Below, piece after piece: positions 1-13,166 of a DNA stretch of 64,000 nucleotides. Each line of letters opens with the position of its first letter. Within the stretch, counting starts at the first letter, position 1. Below the pieces are notes generated by a model. It did no database searches. It was given only the letters and a program-made list of their open reading frames with translations, and was not told the origin of the DNA. Position numbers and translations under genes: made by a program. Location of the stretch: NCBI RefSeq assembly GCF_041146395.1, contig NC_091010.1, positions 44,660,001-44,724,000 on the forward strand. Reading direction: 5' to 3'. This stretch comes from Eulemur rufifrons. Lineage: Eukaryota; Chordata; Mammalia; Primates; Lemuridae.

Positions 1-1270
1 TCACACTAACATGGATTCCTGCGCCATTTCCCAGATTAGGTCTTAAATGGGTTGAGCAAGTACCCCCAAAACATACTATTATACAATGGGCTTTGAGTGA
101 ACAGCTTCTGAAGAATACTGGTAGTGGGAGCCAGACTATAAGTCTGACAGCATTAATGAATAAGTGGGTGTTGTAGGAGTTAAGAAATGGTTATACGCTA
201 CTAGTTTAACAAGTTATTAGTGAAAAGGAATGATGATGAAAACAGGACCATAGAAAGAACAGGCAAAGGGTTTAAGTAAAGATTGGAGGGTGGGGAAGGG
301 GAAACTTAAATAATATTTATAGTCTTAGAAGAAACTGGAGGAGAGAAAGAAATTAAAACTGTTAAAAGGAGGGGACAGTTGAAGGAGACAAGATTGTAGG
401 AGAGCCAACAAGAAATTAGTTATAGAAATTAGTGATGGGAGATTCTTATTGAAATTAGAGTAACAGTCAGTGTAACTGTAGGAGATACAGTTGGGAGGCA
501 TTCAGTGAGGCAAAAATGCCTGAGAAGCCTGACCTACTGACTTGTTCACAGTGAGGGCAAAGACCAGTTAGAAACTCTCAGATAAGAAGGCGATGTTTAA
601 AACAACAGTAAGGGGAATAGGGTATAGTAACGGTACTCATTTCACTTGAATTGCTGCTTCTAGTCTTCCAGTCTTCTAGTTATGCCAGGAACAAAAAAGG
701 TAATGTTTCAAGAAAATTAGTAAGATTGCCTTATCCAGCAGTGCATTTTTAAGTATGAAAAATTTGCTCAAGTCCAAATATTAAATAAAATCTTATTTTT
801 GTCATGTTTTTGTCAATGTCATTTATATTTTGTCAGTGTAAATGAGGCAGTTGGAATGGATAGACATTGAGGTCCTTTCAACTCAAATTCTGTGATTCTC
901 TGAAAAATCTGTTTTTGATGTTGTGCTTGAGGAGATTCTTATAATTAATCAGTGACCTGAATAAGTTTAGAATATGCCTATTTGCACAAAAATTTGGATT
1001 AGAAGGCGTTATTATATTGAGCCTCAGTGTTTCATTTGAATGTCTTGTATTGGGTTAGTCTTTCATTTCTTCCTGCCTATGGGTGTGTAGGTCTTACTCC
1101 TTTTTCCTTTATTTTGAACTGGTATTTGCACATTAGGCTTTCTCTTTGTTCTCTTTCCCTCTATTAGGATAGCTTGCATTTGTTCAGCTCCTCTTCCTCC
1201 CTCCCCTCTGTTTTTATTAGGTTTCTGTCTTTTTGAAATTATTTGCATTTTCTTCATGGATTGTGCCTTT
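1..1270. other. LCOR: Intron, nothing recognised
   Basis: AT-rich intronic sequence with no convincing reading frame, and no repeat I can name. It belongs to the intron upstream of the 14842 exon, or to a more 5' LCOR intron; the exon on its left is outside the window. Confidence 0.5.
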
Positions 1271-2930
1271 TTATTTTTTTAAATTATGGTAGAATGTACA
1301 TAATATAAAATTTACTGTCTTAACCATTTTAAAATGTATAGTTTGGTAGTGTTAAGTACTTGCATTGTTAGGCAGCCAATCTCTAGAACTCTATTCATCT
1401 TGGAAAATTGAGACTCTGTATCCACTGAACAATAACTTCCCCATTTCTTCCTCCCTTTGGCCCCTGGCAACCACCATTCTACTTTTTGTCTTAATGAGTT
1501 TAACTGCTCTAGATACCTAATATAAGTAGAGTATTTGTCATTTTGTAACTGGCTTGTTTCACTTAACATGTCCTTATGTTTTTCCATTGTTGTAATATAT
1601 GTCAGAATGTCCTTCCTTTTTTAGGCATAATATTCCATTGCATGTACATACCACATTTTGTTTATCTATAAATCTGTCAGTGGACATTTGGGTTGCTTCC
1701 ACCTCTTAACTATTATAAATAATGTTGCTATGAACATGTGTGTACTAATATGTTTTTGAGACCCTGCTTTCAGTTCTTTTGTTTATTTGCCCAGAGGTAG
1801 AATTGTTGAATCATATGGTAATCCTATTTTTAATTTTTTGAGGAACTAACAAACTCTTTTCCCATAGTGGGTGCACCATTTTACATTCCTACCAATAGGG
1901 TACAAGGGTTCCACTTTCTTCACATTCTTGCCAACATTTATTATTTTCTGTGGGTGGTTTTGTTGTTGTTGTTTTTATAGTAGCCATCTTAATGAGTGTG
2001 AAGTGGTATCTCATTGTGGTTTTGGTTTGTATTTCCCTAATGATTACTGGTGTTGAGCATCTTTTCATTAGCTTTTTGGCCGTTTGTATATCTTCTTTGG
2101 AGAAATGTCTATTAAAGTCCTTTGCCCATTTTTTAATTGGCTTGTTTCTTGTTCAGTATAGGAATTCTTTATGTATATTCTGAGTATTAATCCCTTATCA
2201 GTTATATGATTTGCAGATTATTTTCTCCCATTTTGTAAGGTGCCTTTTCATTTATGTTGGTTGTGTCCTTTGATGTATGATGTTTTTGATGTAATCCAAT
2301 TTATGTTTTTACTTTTGTTGCCTTTTATTTGGTGTTATATCCAAAAAGTCATTGGCAAATCGAGTGTCATGAAGCTTTTCCTCTGTGTTTTCTTCTAAGA
2401 GTTTTTTAGTTTTAGCTCTTATGTTTTGGTCTTTGATCCATTTTGAGTTAATTTGTGTATATGGTGTAAGGCAAAGGTCTAGCTTCATTCTTTTGCATAT
2501 GGGCATTCACATTTCCCTGCACCATTTGTTGAAATGAGTTGTTTCCACTGTTGAATGGTGTTGGCACCTTTATCAGAAATCGTCTGACCACATACATGAG
2601 GGTTTATTTCCAGGCTATTCCTATTCTATTGGCCCATATGTCTGTCTTTGTGCTAGTACCAGTACCACATTTTGTGTGTGTATGAGAGAGGAGAGATTAC
2701 TGTAGTTTTGAAATCAGAAGATGTGAGACGTCCAGAATTTTTTTTTTCAGTATTGTTTGGCTATTTGGGGTCCTTTGAGATTCCCCCATATGAATTTTAG
2801 GATGGGTTTTTCTATTTCTGCAAAAAATGCCATTGGGATTTTGATAGGGAGTGCATTAAATCTGTAGATAACTTTGGGTATATTGGCATCTTAATATTAA
2901 GTCTTTGCTCTTTTATTTCTTTTATATTTT
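1270..2930 (-). mobile_element. Ancient L1 (L1M-type) 3' part, antisense
   Basis: Read on the - strand this is the end of L1 ORF2 followed by the typical old-L1 3' UTR. On the + strand the recognisable phrases are AGTGTGAAGTGGTATCTCAT, TTGAGCATCTTTTCATTAGC and, near 1275-1330, the complement of the usual L1M 3' end. The - strand frame at 2309-2506 encodes KRMKLDLCLTPYTQINSKWI, matching the ORF2 C-terminal region. It is heavily decayed, with stops and frameshifts throughout. Limits are approximate. Confidence 0.85.
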
Positions 2931-4557
2931 TAAATAAAATTTTTTCAGTTCCTTATTTCTAAAGTTAAAATCAACAACTATATATTTCACTCTTACTCTA
3001 CATCAAAAGCACTGGCCACTGTGGGAGAAATAAAGGTGCTATGAGCGATACAGATTTTTAGCCATAGATGTTATTTTCAAGAAATTTATAGTCTAGTACA
3101 GGAGATAAGACAGATAAATACAAGTTATAAAACTGATGCTTTCAGAATAGTGTAAAGTGCTATACGAATTTAGGAAACGACAAAATTACCCTCAGCTAGG
3201 CTTTATAATGCTGTTGCCTCAAATGTACAGTTGGAAATCCTTGCATTTATAATGGTCTTCAACATCTAGGGCATCCATAGTCATTATGGAAAGCAGATAG
3301 AAATTCAGGAAGCTTTCTGATTGAGGTTGGGCTATGGATGAAAATTGATGGTAGTATGAACTTTGAATTTCCAACTAGTGAAGACGTAAAGAAACCCTTG
3401 CTATTGACTGTGGGAGGGGTTTGCATTTGTCCTTCAGTGTTTTTAATCATTGTGCATGTATAATGCAAGAAAACTATCTGCAGCAAATGCTGGTTATAGA
3501 TACTGGTGAATTAACAAGTGTAATAGTAATAATAATCATCTGCTACTTACCCTTTGGGCTTCATTTCCATGAACAGTAATAACAATTAGATACACTGATA
3601 AGAGTCATTCATACTAGGTTTGTTGTACATTTTGAATACTGTATTAACTCTTTGTGTGTGGTCAGGCTTCAAACTTTGCTGTTTTCCTATTCATTAACTT
3701 CATGGTTTGCTTAACAAAATGAAGGTAGCACTGACATATGGTAAAATTGCATTAAGCACCATTCATACTTTGTTTATGTAAAAAGCAATAATTTAAGTGA
3801 AGTAAGGTTTCCTGTTAGATAATTGACCTTAAAGTGTATGGGCATTTAAAATGGTGAAGCCATTTCCCCTAAAACTTGTTGGCATTTAAAATAATAAGAT
3901 GTAGAAAAATGGCATTTAAATCAATGAGTTGCATCTTGTCAGCTTTTTCTAGCTCATTGCTTGAAATGTCAGTAAGCCGTGGGTAGCAGACATGTCTGTA
4001 GCTATAGGCTCACGATTTGCTTGGGGAGGCTTTTCTAACATAATTATTACAAAACCTGCATGAATATACATGTTTTTAATTCCCATATTTTCTAAACTCT
4101 ATGATATGAAATCAAAACACTATTAACTGAATTTGGAGAATCCAAGCACAGAGTAGGAATTTAGACTGGAGCGGCTTTAAAATGTCCCTTCACTTCTGTA
4201 TCACACTTCTGAAATCTAGATCATCTTACTCTTTCCTAATGAAACTTGTCATTCTATCTTCCATTTCCTTTCCTGAGGTCTTATCTCTGAAAAAGAAAAT
4301 AAATAACTGTGTAAGCATTCTCATCCAGTCTTGCCACCCAAAACACCTAAATTCATAGGGTGACAAATACTAGAGTTACAAAAGAAACTTTAAGAAATGT
4401 TAGTCTTTATCGTTTAAAACTTAACTGTTTATCACCCTAGGGACTGAATTCCATGCAGACATGATGTAGCTTTATTTATTCAGTAATATCTTTCATGGAC
4501 CAATGGAGCCACTTTTGTTACAGTTCCTGGAGAAATTTAACAGTTCTCTTTACTAGG
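2930..4557. other. LCOR: Intron, no clear feature
   Basis: AT-rich intronic DNA. A 'gtgcta...gataagacagataaatacaa' stretch near 3.05-3.17 kb resembles an old interspersed repeat, but I cannot name the family. No gene is seen. Confidence 0.4.
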
Positions 4558-4735
4558 GGACAGCAAACTATGGCTTGTCACTAAATGTAGCCTACAGCCT
4601 GTTTATGTAATATCCTCAAGCTAAAAACTTATGAAGAAAAAAAAAAAAAAAAAAGGAAGATAATGCAACAGAGACTATACCACCTATAAAACCCAAAATA
4701 TTTACTGTGGCTCTTGACGGAAAATGTCTTACTCT
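4558..4735. repeat. hAT-Charlie-type MER fragment
   Basis: The block starts GGGACAGCAAACTATGGCTTG and ends CAAAATATTTACTGTGGCTC followed by a TCTTGACGGAAAATG-like end. This is the reversed order of the common mammalian non-autonomous hAT repeat with ends like GGGTCGGCAAACTTTTTCTG. An internal A18 run has expanded. The exact MER name is not certain. Confidence 0.55.
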
Positions 4736-4959
4736 GTTTTTAATATCTTCACCAGGTCCTTAAGATATTAAGAGATGCCTAAAAGCCATTAATTTCCATA
4801 TCCTACTTACTACTCTCTTTGCTCTTCATCCTCAAATCAGATACCAGCAACCTGAAATGGAAACAAATACAATTTAATGGTTGGACAACTGGGATTATGG
4901 AGGAGAGACAAAGGAGATCTGGCTAGTAGGAGAAAAGTAGGGCTCAGCATTCATCCAAC

Positions 4960-6290
4960 CCTACTTTTTTTTAGCTTTTTATTTTTATTTTTTTCATTTA
5001 ACATAATAGAATGTGAAATAACTTTTTATTTTAAAATAATTTCACACTTACAGAAAAGTTGTAAGAATAGTACAAAAGTTTATATACCCTTCACCTAGAT
5101 TCACCAGTTGTTGACATTTTGCCACATTTGCCTTATTATGTATTTTTGTTCTTTCTCTTTCATAGTAACCACAATACACACAGACATTTCTTGAACCACA
5201 TGAGAGTAAGTTGCAAACATCATACTTCTCATATCTCTTTAATCCTAAATATTTCAGTATGTCCTTTTTTCTTCCCTAAGAAAAAGGACATCTACTTAAC
5301 CATACTACATAATTACCAAAATCAGGGAAGTTAACCTTGATATAATATTATCTAATCTATGACTTTTATTCAGATTTTACCGATTGTCCCAGTGACCTTT
5401 ATATTACTGCCCGCCCCGCCTTAGTTCAAAATCCAATTTAGGATCACTCATTGAATTTGATTTTCACTACTCTTTAATCTTGGATTCTTCCTCAGTCTTT
5501 TATTTTTAATGACAATGACATTTTAAAATAGTATAGAACATTTATCTTATAGAATGTCTCTCATTTTCGGTTTCTTTTGTATTTCTTTATGATTAAATTC
5601 ATAATATTTATGCTCTTGGCAGGAATATTAAATAAGTGATATTGTATCCTTCTTACTGCATCGCATCATGAAGCACCAATGTCAGCTTAGTCAAGTGATA
5701 TTTAACTTTGATCACTTAGTGTGGTTGATGTCTGCTAGGTTTCTCCCATAAATATTACTACTTTTCTCCTTGTAGTTAATAAGTTATTAGTGGGGAGATA
5801 CTTTGAGACTATGTAAATACCTTTTCCTCATCAAACTTTCATTCAGTTTATTTTTAGTATCAGATAGTTTCTTGCCCGAATCAGTTATTTTTCCAGTGGT
5901 TGGAAAATGGTGATTTGTCTACATTTTTAGTTGGTGTTATAGTGTGAGGAAAAGCTTAAGTGCTTTCCCTTCTCCTCTACCAGTTTGGAGTTAGGATTCT
6001 TACTCTGTTCGATAGGTTATCAGGCAGTGTCCCAGGTTTTGTCAGTGGGAGCCCCTTCAGGCCACCTCCTACATCCTTTTCACAGGTCCCAGTCTTTTTA
6101 TGAGCACTTTCTTATATTCTGGTACAAGATGTTCGAGGTTTATCTTGTCCTTTCCCTGCTCTAGCACTGGAATCCATTTTTCTAAAGAGATCTGGTTTCT
6201 TCGGTGAGGAATTATTGAAGCACATTTAGCCCCCTTTTGGCCTATGTACAGCTTCAGAACACCAGCCATTGGGCAATAGCCTGTTTATCA
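4960..6290. repeat. Old LINE-like interspersed repeat
   Basis: The segment includes TTCACACTTACAGAAAAGTTG, TTCACCAGTTGTTGACATTTTG and GGGGAGATACTTTGAGACTATG in one order over about 1.3 kb. This is a very common old mammalian repeat that I recognise by wording but cannot assign to a subfamily; an L1M 3' region is most likely. There is no intact frame. Confidence 0.5.
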
Positions 6291-6574
6291 TGATTTATAT
6301 TTTTTGGATATAGCAAAAAATAGCGAAATGCCGTCAATTCATGGCCACTGACAGTAAGTAGTCGATGGAAATTAAAGTGTACAGGTTTTTGACTTAAAAG
6401 TATGCTTGCTGTTTAGGGGAAAAATATTGACATGAACATTTGAAAATAAGTATCACATTTCTTTGTGACACTGAAAATGCAAGTAAAAATCACTTTTTTA
6501 AGTTTCAAGTGATTAGTTCAAGAGTTGAAAGTAATATCTTTAGTATCTTTAATAACTTGAACTTGTTTTTAATG

Positions 6575-7790
6575 ATTTTTTAAAAATTGAGGTAATATTT
6601 ACATTACATAATATTTGCAAATAAAATTTATCCAAAGTTTACAATTTGATGTATTTTGTTAAATGTATACAGTTGTATAGTCACCGGCATAGTGAAAGAC
6701 ACAGGACAGTTCCCTCACCCTAAAATGTTTCTTTGTGCCACTTTGTAGTCTGCCTCCCCCACCCATGCAATCACACTGGCTTTACCTTTTCTGGAATTTT
6801 TAATAATGGGAATCATAAAATACAGTCTTTTATGTTTGACTTCTTTTGCTTAGCATAATTTTTGAGATTGATTCTTGTTTCTGTAGTAATTTTTTGTTCC
6901 TTTTTATTGCTAAGTAATTCATCCATAGCATGGATATGGCACAGTTTGTTTTATCTGTTCACTTTTTTATGGACTTCTGAGTTGTTTTCAGATTTTTATT
7001 ACTATAACTTATTCATATATGTCTTTTTGTGAACATATATTTTCGTTTCTCCAGGATCTATACCTAGAATTGGAAGTACAGGGGTCGTGTGCTAAGTATA
7101 TGTTTAACTTTGTAAGATGTTACCATATGGTTTACCAAAGTAACTGAACCATTTCCATCAGCAATGTAAGGCAATTCCAGTGTTCCTCATCTTGTCAACA
7201 CTTGGTATTATCAATGTGTAGTGGTATTTCATTGTGGTTTTAATTTTTATTTCCCTGATAACTGGTGATGTTGAACATCTTTCCATTTGTATATTTTATA
7301 TGATGTATTTGTTCAGATCTTTTGCTCATTTTAAAAAACATGTTATTAAGTTGTAATAAATATTTATATATTCTGTATAAATGCTCTGGTCAGATATGTT
7401 ATACATATATGTTTTCCCAGGCTGTAGCTTGCCCTTTCCTTAATTGTGTCTTTTGAAAAGCAGAATTTTTTAATATCAGTGAAGTTCTTTTTATCTTAAA
7501 ATTCTTTTTTTCACATCCTGCTCAAGAAATCTTTGCCTAATCCAATGTCAGATGCAAAAGAAAATCTCATGTTTTCTTCTAGAAGTTTAATGGTATTAAC
7601 TGTTACATTTTGATCTCTGATCCCTTTCTAGTTTAATTTTCTGTGTTGTGTGAGAGTTGAGGTTTTATATTCCAAATGAAAATCCAGTTGTTCTAGCACC
7701 CTTTGTTGAAAAGACTGTCTTTTCCCACTTTGAATTACCTTAACACCTCTGTTAAATCATTTGACCATACACATTGGTACATTTCTGGAC
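6575..7790 (-). mobile_element. Second ancient L1 relic, antisense
   Basis: The + strand wording TGTATACAGTTGTATAGTCAC near 6667, AGTGGTATTTCATTGTGGTT near 7222 and ACCCTTTGTTGAAAAGACTG near 7700 is the complement of an old L1 3' UTR plus the ORF2 end. It carries the same order of landmarks as the 1.3-2.9 kb copy but is a more divergent, separate insertion. The Tigger element at 7795 abuts or interrupts it. Confidence 0.75.
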
Positions 7791-7794
7791 TCTA

Positions 7795-9105
7795 CAGGCA
7801 TACCTCGGAGATAGTGTGGGTTGGGTTCCAGACCACCATAATAAACCAAACACCACAATAAAGCAAGCCAAACAAATTTTTTTGGGTTTCCCAGTGCATA
7901 TAAAAGTTACTTTTACGTTATAATGTAGTCTATAGTGCATATACATGTTACATTTGTACTATACTGGTGTTTAAGTGTACATTATGTCTAAAGAAACAAT
8001 CTACATAATTAAGAAATATTTTATTGCTAAAAAATGCTAACAATCATCTGAGCGTGCAGTGAGTCATTCATTTTTTCTGGTGGATTGTCTTGCCTTGATG
8101 TGAATGGCTGCTGACTGATCAGGGTGGTGGTTGCTAAAGGTTGGGGTGGTTGTGGCAGTTTCTTAAAGAAGACATCACTGAAGTTTGCTGCATCAGTACT
8201 CTTCCTTTCAGGAAAGATTTTTCTGTAGCACATGATACTGTTTGATAGCATTTTACCCACAGTACAACTTTTTTCAAAATTGGAGTCATTCCTCTCTAAC
8301 TCTATTGCTGCTATATCGACTAAGTTTGTATAATAATCTAAATCCTTTGTTGTCATTTCAACAATGTTTATAGCATTTTCACCAGGGATAGATTCCATCC
8401 TAAGCAACCACTTTCTTTGTTCATCCGTAAGAAGCAACTCTTCATTCATTCAAGTTTTATCATGAAATTTCAGTTATTCGGTTACAGCTTCAGTCTCCAC
8501 TTCTAGTTCTGTTGCTGTTTCCACCACATCTACAGTTCCTTTCTTCACCGAAGTCTTGAACCCCTCCAAGTCATCCATGAGAATTGAAATCAGCCTCTTT
8601 CAACTTCTGTTAATGTTGATATTTTTACCTCCTCCCATGAATCATGAATGTTCTTTTTTTCCCCGAGTCTGCTTGCTAGGGAAACAAATGTTCTTAATGT
8701 TATCTAAAGTGGAGAATTCTTCCCAGAAGGTTTTCAATTTACTTTGCCCAGATCCATTAGAGGAATCACATCTGTGGCAGCTGTAGCCTTACAAAATAAA
8801 CTTCTTAAATAATAAGACTTGAAAGTCAAAATTAATCCTTGATCCATGGACTGCAGAGTGGATATTATATTAGCAGGCATGAAAACATTAATCTCCCTAT
8901 ACATACATCTATTGGGCGACCAGGTGCATTATCAAAAAGCAGTAGTAAATATTTTGAAAGGAATTCTTTTTTCTGAACAGTAGTTCTGAACAGTGAACTT
9001 AAAATATTCAGTAAACCACGTGGTGAACAGATGTGCTGTCATCCAGGCTTTGTTGTTCCATTTCTACAGCACAGGAGGAGTAGATTTCATATAATTCTTA
9101 GCTTA
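7795..9105 (-). mobile_element. Tigger1-type DNA transposon, truncated
   Basis: The left end CAGGCATACCTCGGAGATAG, preceded by the TA target dinucleotide, is the Tigger-class terminal repeat. The body matches the Tigger1 consensus by recall, including AATAAAGCAAGCCAAAC, the TGCTAACAATCATCTGAG region and GGCTTTGTTGTTCCATTTCT. On the - strand, 8027-8449 keeps a 140-codon open stretch of the transposase C-terminal region (begins [14 protein letters not shown]). The match fades near 9.1 kb, so the other terminal repeat and much of the transposase are missing. It is inactive. Confidence 0.85.
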
Positions 9106-10940
9106 TTTGATGCAAAAAAATAAAGTGATATTTAAAATAATCCAGGTTCAGATATTAAAATAAGATGATAATAGACTTTATAATATTTAAATTGATTCTC
9201 TCTGTGAGATACTGTTTTGTTATATAGAGTTTAAGCCAGAATTCCATTAAGTAAATCACATAGGCCTATGAAAGAGATATGCAGAAAACCTTTTGGGTTA
9301 ATGGTGCTGTCACTCTTAAGAAATGCTATAAGCTCTTCTACTCTCATCCTTCTCCCTTTTTTTTCAGTTGTTTATTAAGGAGAGAGTTTTTAAAAAACAA
9401 AATGGCTACTCCCTACTCCCAGAACTATAGAATCAAAAGCTCTGGGTTTTTGTTCTGGGCATATATGGTTTTAAGAAGCTCACAGTAGATTATGATATGA
9501 CAGAACCACCTCTGGCTATGGGCCAGCCAATCTAGGTAGACCAATTCCTGCATCCTGAAGGAAGCAAATCCTGGGATATTATGAATTTCAGTTCAGAGCT
9601 TCAACTTTATTCCTATTTAGTTCTGGGCCAACAACTTGCTCTTTAATAAGTAAGAATAATAAATGCAAAGAACAACAATGGTTTTTGAGTTATAGAAGAA
9701 TATTTCACATCTGTTTGTTATTATTTAGCATACCATACATAATGGATCCTTTTAGAATTCAGTTACGGTAGAGGGGAAATGACATGAATTGTTTTCTTTA
9801 ACTTCCTATCTCCTGGCTATTTGATTAGGTCTGTGTCATATAAACTTTTTTGTTTTATTGTTTCATTTTATTTTGGTATACATACATACAGTGAGGATAA
9901 GCTACATTTTTGTTTATATATTGTTGCTATAAATGTTTAATGTGACCAAGTGCAGTTGAAAAAAGTATATGGTTTTGTGCTATGTTTTTAATCTTTGGTT
10001 ATTGTTCTAGATAAAAACAAATAAGTGAAACAACCATTTAGTGACGGTTATCCTAAAATAATCATATAAATTCTAGAAATCACTATCTTAAGGGCATTCA
10101 GCAAATGGAGAAACATTGCTCATAAAAATTTCAGTAAGAACAGCAAGAGTATGTGGTATTTGAGCCATGTGACCTACTCCCATCTACTTCCCTAACTTCA
10201 GCTTAAGGGAAGTTCTACTCTGAATGGCCAGGGCAGGCAGTAGACCATCTCTCATACCCTCTAGCTTAGTGTTGCAGATGCTTTCTGCTCTCTTGTAGGC
10301 TGGTGAAATCAGAGGCTCTTTTCACTCACTCACCCTTTACTCAGAGTGGAAGTCTACCCCAGGCATGATAGGCTGAGAATACTGGGGCCAGATTGCTTCA
10401 GCCCCAGTTCATTTATAGGGCAGAGGTTCCATGCCAGGGGAAACAAGTCAGTATGATGGTGGGCTACCATCCTTACCCAGCACCTTGCTCATAGAGCACA
10501 GATGTCACTTTAAGAGAAGTGGATCGTTGTCCCATCCTCCAGTTCCAGTGCAATGGCTCAAAGGTTCTTCCAAGGGAAAGGGCAGGCCTAAAGAACAGAG
10601 AACTCCACAATTTTCCCCAAGGGGACTATTTGCAACAGAATTTAGGAAAGCTCATGCCTAAAGGTATTGAAAACAGTGAAGATCTTCTGTGAACAATTAA
10701 GAGGAGGAGCTGGTAGCTCCATGATATTAGTAGCAACAAGTGAAATAAATGACAAACCCGTTGGAAGTTTAACAGAGAACCAGAAAGAGAGACAGCTATG
10801 AGCCCTCTTAGGGTTGGAGCAAGTCTCAAACACTGGCAACACTTTGCCTCTGTAAAGGGACCAACTTTTATTGCATTGGACTATGGAGCAATTTGTGCCC
10901 CAGGGTGTGGCAAAAAAAAAAAAAAAAATAGAACAGTCAA
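9106..10940. other. LCOR: Intron, possibly old L1 sequence
   Basis: No gene is seen. From about 10.2 kb the base composition changes (more GC, purine-rich) and leads without a visible break into the sense L1 at 10.95 kb, so it may be an older 5' part of that element. It includes an A17 run at 10912-10929. Confidence 0.35.
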
Positions 10941-10949
10941 CTAACAATT

Positions 10950-12245
10950 AGTGAAGGCTAACACCTAGGAAGAACGAAACCAATCATTCCTGTTGGATGG
11001 GGAACTGTTCATGCTCAAAGCAGCACCCTCCAAAAAGTGATAACAGAACCTACACACTGCCAGTGAAATAGACTTAAGTGAACTAGAGATAAAGAGGGAC
11101 ATTTTCTAATATTAATATTAAAAAGACCTGTCCATCAGGAAAACATGCTTATATATGCACCCAACAAACAGCCCCAAAATGCCTGAAGCAAAATCCAACA
11201 GAATCGAAGGTAGGAATAGATAATCCAACAATAATAGTTAGACATGTCAATCCCTGACTTTCAATAATGGAGAGAACATTGAGGCAGAGGATTAGCGAAG
11301 ATGTGGAAGACTTAAAAACACATTATGAATTAGTTAGACCCAACAGACATCTATAGAACACTCTACCCAACAAAAGCAAAATACTCATTCTTCTCCAATG
11401 TAAGTGGAACATTCTCCAGGATAAACCATATGCTAGGCCATAAAACAATAAATTTTAAAGGATTGAAGTCATACATAGTATGTTTTCCAGCCATGGTGAA
11501 ATGAAATTAGAAATCAATAACAGGAAGGTGAGAAATTCACAAATATGTCAAAATTAAATGACATATTTCTAAATAATGAATGGATTTTAAAAAAAGAAAT
11601 CACAAAGGAAATTAGAAAATAGTTTGAGGCCGGGTACAGTGACTCATGCCTATAGACCCAGCAACTTGGGAGGCTGAGATGAGAGGATCACTTGAGCCCA
11701 GGAGTTCAAGGCTACGACGAGCTATTATCACACCACCACACTCCAGCCTGGGTGACAGAACAAGACACTGTCTCAAAAAAAAGAAAAAGTTTGAGATGAA
11801 TTAAAACAAAAAACATAGAAAACTTATGAGATGTAGTTATCAATGCTTAGGAGGCTGCCTATAAATGACTATTTAAAAAGATCTCAAATCAATACTGTAA
11901 TCATTCACATTAAGACACTAGAAAAAGAAGAGCAAGCTAAACCAAACATGAGCAAAAAGACACAAATAATAAAGATTAGAGTAGAAATAAATGAAATAAT
12001 ATAGGAAAAAATTAAAGTCAAAAGTTGATTCTTTGAAAAGATCAGCAAAATCCATAAACCTTATCTAGGGCTGATCAAGAAAAAAGACTCAAATTACTAA
12101 TCATGAATGATATAGGAGAAATCAGAAATAAAGAATTGTATGAGGAATGCTCTGAACAATTTGTATGCTAACAGATAATTTGATGAAATAGGCAAATTTC
12201 TAAAAAGATACAAACTACCTAAACTGACATAAGGAGAAGCAGAAA
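10950..12245 (+). mobile_element. Sense L1M ORF2 fragment split by an Alu monomer
   Basis: Phrases such as ATGCACCCAACAAACAGCCC and ACTCATTCTTCTCCAATGTA, the CATATGCTAGGCCATAAAAC stretch and AAAGACTCAAATTACTAATC come in the order of L1 ORF2, reading on the + strand. An Alu monomer at 11628-11782 interrupts it, and the L1 text resumes directly afterwards. It is decayed, with no long frame. Confidence 0.8.
11628..11782 (+). repeat. Alu monomer (FLAM-like) inside the L1
   Basis: It starts GGCCGGGTACAGTGACTCAT and ends at an A-rich tail after CAAGACACTGTCTC. It has a single left-arm length with no second arm. AGAAAATAGTTTGAG before it and AGAAAAAGTTTGAG after it look like a target-site duplication. 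It inserted into an already resident L1. Confidence 0.8.
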
Positions 12246-12310
12246 GACTGAATAAGCCTGTGTTGTGTTGCATGTTGAATTGTATCCCCCCAAAAAATAT
12301 GTTGAGTCCT

Positions 12311-12339
12311 AACCCCTGGTACCTGAGATACCAGGGGTT
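12311..12339. repeat. Perfect 11-bp inverted repeat
   Basis: AACCCCTGGTA, a 7-nt loop (CCTGAGA), then TACCAGGGGTT form a perfect hairpin. It lies in a non-coding repeat-like stretch beginning near 12.26 kb (wording like 'gaattgtatccccccaaaaa', an old interspersed repeat). Confidence 0.8.
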
Positions 12340-12370
12340 CTTATGTTTTTATTTATATTTGAAAAATAGT

Positions 12371-12535
12371 AGTCTCCCCTTATCTAAGGGGAAATATATT
12401 CCAAGACTTTAAGAGGATGCCTGAAACCACTGATGGTACTCAACCCTATAGATACTACGTTTTTCCTATATGTATATACCTATGATAAAGTTTAATTTAT
12501 AAGTTAGGCACAGTGACAGATTACTGTGGGACTAG
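12371..12535. repeat. DNA-transposon-type MER fragment
   Basis: AGTCTCCCCTTATCTAAGGG, ATGCCTGAAACCACTGATGG and TATGATAAAGTTTAATTTAT come in the order of a common mammalian Tigger-group MER repeat (CCCCTTATCCGCGGGGG...). The exact name and right limit are uncertain. Confidence 0.6.
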
Positions 12536-13049
12536 GTTGGTTGCTCTGTGTTGCTTTATATTAGAAGGTAGCCTGAGTATTACATTAAAGGAACTTTAGA
12601 GATATGTTGTTCAGCGTCTGACATAAAATGATTGAATGTAGGGCTAAGGAGTTAAGTACAGTTTATGCCACATAATGTCTGATTTTTAAAAATCACTAAA
12701 CAATGAAATGGTACCAAAGTATAATACAATTGAGGATTTTATTGGACTTCAATTGATGCCTGTTTCTAACACCTTTTAGATGTTAAATCAGTATCCAAAT
12801 TACATTATTCATTTTTAAATGTTAGTAGTTTCTTTAGCCTGTAAAAAAGAATGTTGACAGATACAACTATAATAAAGGTTCTTATGGTTTATAAGACTTA
12901 AAATATTTTGTTAAAAATTTTTAAAGTGCATTTTAATTATTTTTAATGCTATATTTACTAGTACTTTCTACATGACTTTCTTTGTTTCTACCGAATACAG
13001 AATCATTCGTTTAACAAGTTTTTATTTTTATTTATTTACTTATTTTTCA

Positions 13050-13166
13050 CTTATTTTTTTTGAGATAGGGTCTCATCATGTTGCTTAGGCTATTCTTGAA
13101 CTCCTGGGCCCAAGTGATCCTCCCAAGTAGCTGGGATTACATGCGAGTGCCACTATGTCCAGCTAA
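13050..13166 (-). repeat. Alu-related monomer, antisense
   Basis: GAGATAGGGTCTCATCATGT through TAGCTGGGATTACATGCGAG and CCAGC is the complement of a single Alu arm (FRAM/FLAM type). It is preceded by a T-rich run, the tail of the inserted element. Confidence 0.75.

Noticed and set aside
1871..2183. Hydrophobic membrane-like small ORFs on the + strand
   Set aside because: They are antisense readings of an L1 3' region.
10431..10661. 76-codon proline-rich ORF
   Set aside because: It lies in probable old L1 or anonymous intron sequence and has no family resemblance.
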